Below, in pieces: positions 11,157 to 12,551 of a stretch of DNA of 12,551 nt. Source of the stretch: a bacterium (GTDB lineage Bacteria; Patescibacteriota; Gracilibacteria; JAUYGZ01; DAOVYC01). The position numbers and the translations under genes are program-made. The stretch lies in the NCBI GenBank assembly GCA_030635805.1, contig DAOVYC010000004.1, forward strand, positions 1 through 12,551, read 5' to 3'. The notes beneath the pieces were generated by a model. It saw only the letters and a list, made by a program, of their open reading frames with translations, had not been told where the DNA came from and made no database searches. Position 1 is the stretch's first letter. Each line of letters begins with the position of its first letter.

Positions 11157-12551
11157 GTCATTTCCAATATTAGACTAACTATTTTTGCCGCTTCGGCTCG
11201 AGTGATATTTCTCTCCGGATCAAACGTCCCGTCTCCTTTTACAATGCCGTTTTCTTTAGCAAAATTAACATACTTTCCGTACCAGGTATTATCCTGTATG
11301 TTTTTAAATCTCTCGGTAATTTGACCGCCCTTATTGGCCGACTCCAGAATAATTTTGATAGCCTCGGCTCTGTTTATCGTCTGATTTGGCTTAAAAATAA
11401 GCTGATCTTTAGCTACCCCTTCTGCCGCCGCGTGAGTCTGTTTGCTCGCTATCAATTCATTTATTTTCTTTAGAGTAAAGCTCCCCACACTTCCGGATTC
11501 AAGGATGCCGAGGCTTCTTTGGTAATTTTTCACAGCGTATTCGGTGGGTTTATCATAAATTCCATGCACCTCTTTATCATAAAATCCCTCAGTCTTCAGA
11601 GTTTCTTGAAGCAAAGTCACATCATGACCATCACTGTGGTAACTCAATATTCGTTTTATAGCTTTTTCCTGTTCCTGCGTTTGAAGCTCAGGCGTTACCT
11701 TGTAACCTTTTACAATACCGGCCTTATAAGCTGCTTCTATATATGGTGCATACCAAGCGATAGAATCCACATCTTCAAAAGTGGTATCCATAACTATATC
11801 CGTAGTGTCAAAATTAAAAGCATTAGCTACGACTTTAACAAGTTCGGCACGAGTTATAGGATCATTCGGCGCGAAACTAAAACGACTCTTACCGGTTGCA
11901 ATATCAAGATCTGTAAGAGTGTCTATATATTTTTCCGCCCAATGATTACGAGTATCTCGAAATCCCGTGATTCCAATTGTCCTTGTTGTTCTTGTTTGAC
12001 TTCGATGACTTGTTTCCACCGGTGTTTCAGTTGATGTTTCAGTTGATGTTTCCACCGGTGTTTCGGTTGGTGTTTGAGCGGCGGTATGTGATTGAAGAGA
12101 GCTGGTAGGATTGGCGCCCCTACCTCCTCCACCTCCACTCGTACTTACCGTGATGGTTGGAGCGGCATACGTAATACTAAACCGTGTTGCCGCATTATTA
12201 TCATTTGTATTGATATCTTGAGCTATGCCGCCCGCCACATCTATTGTTACCACTCCATCTGTCGCAGGTGTTATATCCGCCGTCCACACCTGATTGAGGG
12301 TTGTATTCGTAAAATTTCCCGCTGTTCCGTTTCCCACCGTTATATCCCCAACAGTAAATCCAGTCACATCTTCATCAAATGTAAATGTTGCCGTAAACGA
12401 CAAGCTATTGGTCGGATCTGATTCACCGGAAGAAATAACTATTGTTTGTTTTGTTGTATCTTCCGTAATTAATGTAGCAAGAGCATAATTATTTGAACCT
12501 GTTGAACCAACTCCCGCATTACCGGCAGTGTCAACCACACCTGTCATGTTC
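11150..12551 (-). CDS. SLH-domain surface protein with Ig-like domain and inserted peptidoglycan-binding module (5' truncated)
   Basis: This is the C-terminal 460-odd residues of a secreted, wall-anchored protein; the frame is open to the right edge. Numbered from the Met at 12547, residues about 33-128 form an Ig-like bacterial surface domain (FTFDEDVTGFTVGDITV pattern, Big_12-like). A Gly-rich stretch (138-144) and a Thr/Glu/Pro/Val linker (159-180) follow, then SLH 1 (about 196-247). SLH 2 starts at about 258 (AWYAPYIEAAYKAGIVKGY) and its second half (IFKPNQTINRAEAIKII) appears only at about 384-400. Residues about 303-368 between them resemble a PF01471 peptidoglycan-binding domain. SLH 3 (about 413-462) ends the protein. 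SLH domains classically bind cell-wall polysaccharide; the insert may add direct peptidoglycan binding. The stop codon lies in a heptanucleotide repeat. The strand is opposite to all other protein genes in the window. Confidence 0.88.
   Translation of the reverse strand, partial: NMTGVVDTAGNAGVGSTGSNNYALATLITEDTTKQTIVISSGESDPTNSLSFTATFTFDEDVTGFTVGDITVGNGTAGNFTNTTLNQVWTADITPATDGVVTIDVAGGIAQDINTNDNNAATRFSITYAAPTITVSTSGGGGGRGANPTSSLQSHTAAQTPTETPVETSTETSTETPVETSHRSQTRTTRTIGITGFRDTRNHWAEKYIDTLTDLDIATGKSRFSFAPNDPITRAELVKVVANAFNFDTTDIVMDTTFEDVDSIAWYAPYIEAAYKAGIVKGYKVTPELQTQEQEKAIKRILSYHSDGHDVTLLQETLKTEGFYDKEVHGIYDKPTEYAVKNYQRSLGILESGSVGSFTLKKINELIASKQTHAAAEGVAKDQLIFKPNQTINRAEAIKIILESANKGGQITERFKNIQDNTWYGKYVNFAKENGIVKGDGTFDPERNITRAEAAKIVSLILEMTE

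Noticed and set aside
11519..12034. 171-codon + strand open frame inside the SLH gene
   Set aside because: It is antisense to a gene with clear SLH and peptidoglycan-binding motifs, and its protein has no recognisable domain.

Overview
The window looks like a chromosomal segment of a candidate-phyla-radiation (Patescibacteria, Parcubacteria-like) genome. The signs are moderate-to-low GC; a small pilin-like gene of the kind common in that group; an unusually long HlyD/MacA-type adaptor with tandem FtsX-like permeases; an SLH-domain surface protein; almost no Shine-Dalgarno sequences; and intergenic spaces full of short repeats. The code is standard: TGA is a normal stop at the ABC ATPase/permease overlap. 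The lineage is inferred from gene style and cannot be fixed without a search.

Layout. (1) 2-1237, + strand: the 3' end of a sensor histidine kinase, then a complete prepilin peptidase (pilD type). (2) 1238-1989, no protein gene: a tRNA-Tyr(GTA)-tRNA-Thr(TGT) pair on the - strand. It has a likely promoter at 1840-1868, a repeat-filled leader of about 220 nt, and a repeat-filled 3' side in which the tRNA-Thr 3' end is re-used in a 74-bp tandem repeat that ends in a probable terminator. A + strand promoter at 1936-1963 serves the next operon. (3) 1990-7151: a MacAB-like ABC export operon of a 607-aa membrane-fusion adaptor, an ATPase and two paralogous 409-aa permeases, closed by a terminator in a C/G-rich palindrome. 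(4) 7292-10446: murB, murA and truB, that is two early peptidoglycan-precursor enzymes and a tRNA pseudouridine synthase. (5) 10601-10996: a small signal-peptide plus two-TM pilin-like protein with its own promoter and a strong, probably bidirectional terminator. (6) 11150-12551, - strand, cut by the window edge: a surface protein with an Ig-like domain, a Thr/Glu/Pro linker and SLH domains. A peptidoglycan-binding-like module sits inside the second SLH domain.

The protein genes centre on the cell envelope: wall precursor synthesis (MurA, MurB), export (MacAB-like), pilus maturation (PilD), a pilin-like membrane protein and an SLH-anchored surface protein. I see no defence system, CRISPR array, transposase or integrase.

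The most unusual content is between the genes. Short tandem repeats with a 7-nt (once 8-nt) period occur at most gene boundaries, with a different word at each place, and several touch a start or stop codon. Three other intergenic sites carry strong palindromes. The tRNA operon has two further, unrelated repeat systems in its leader and trailer.
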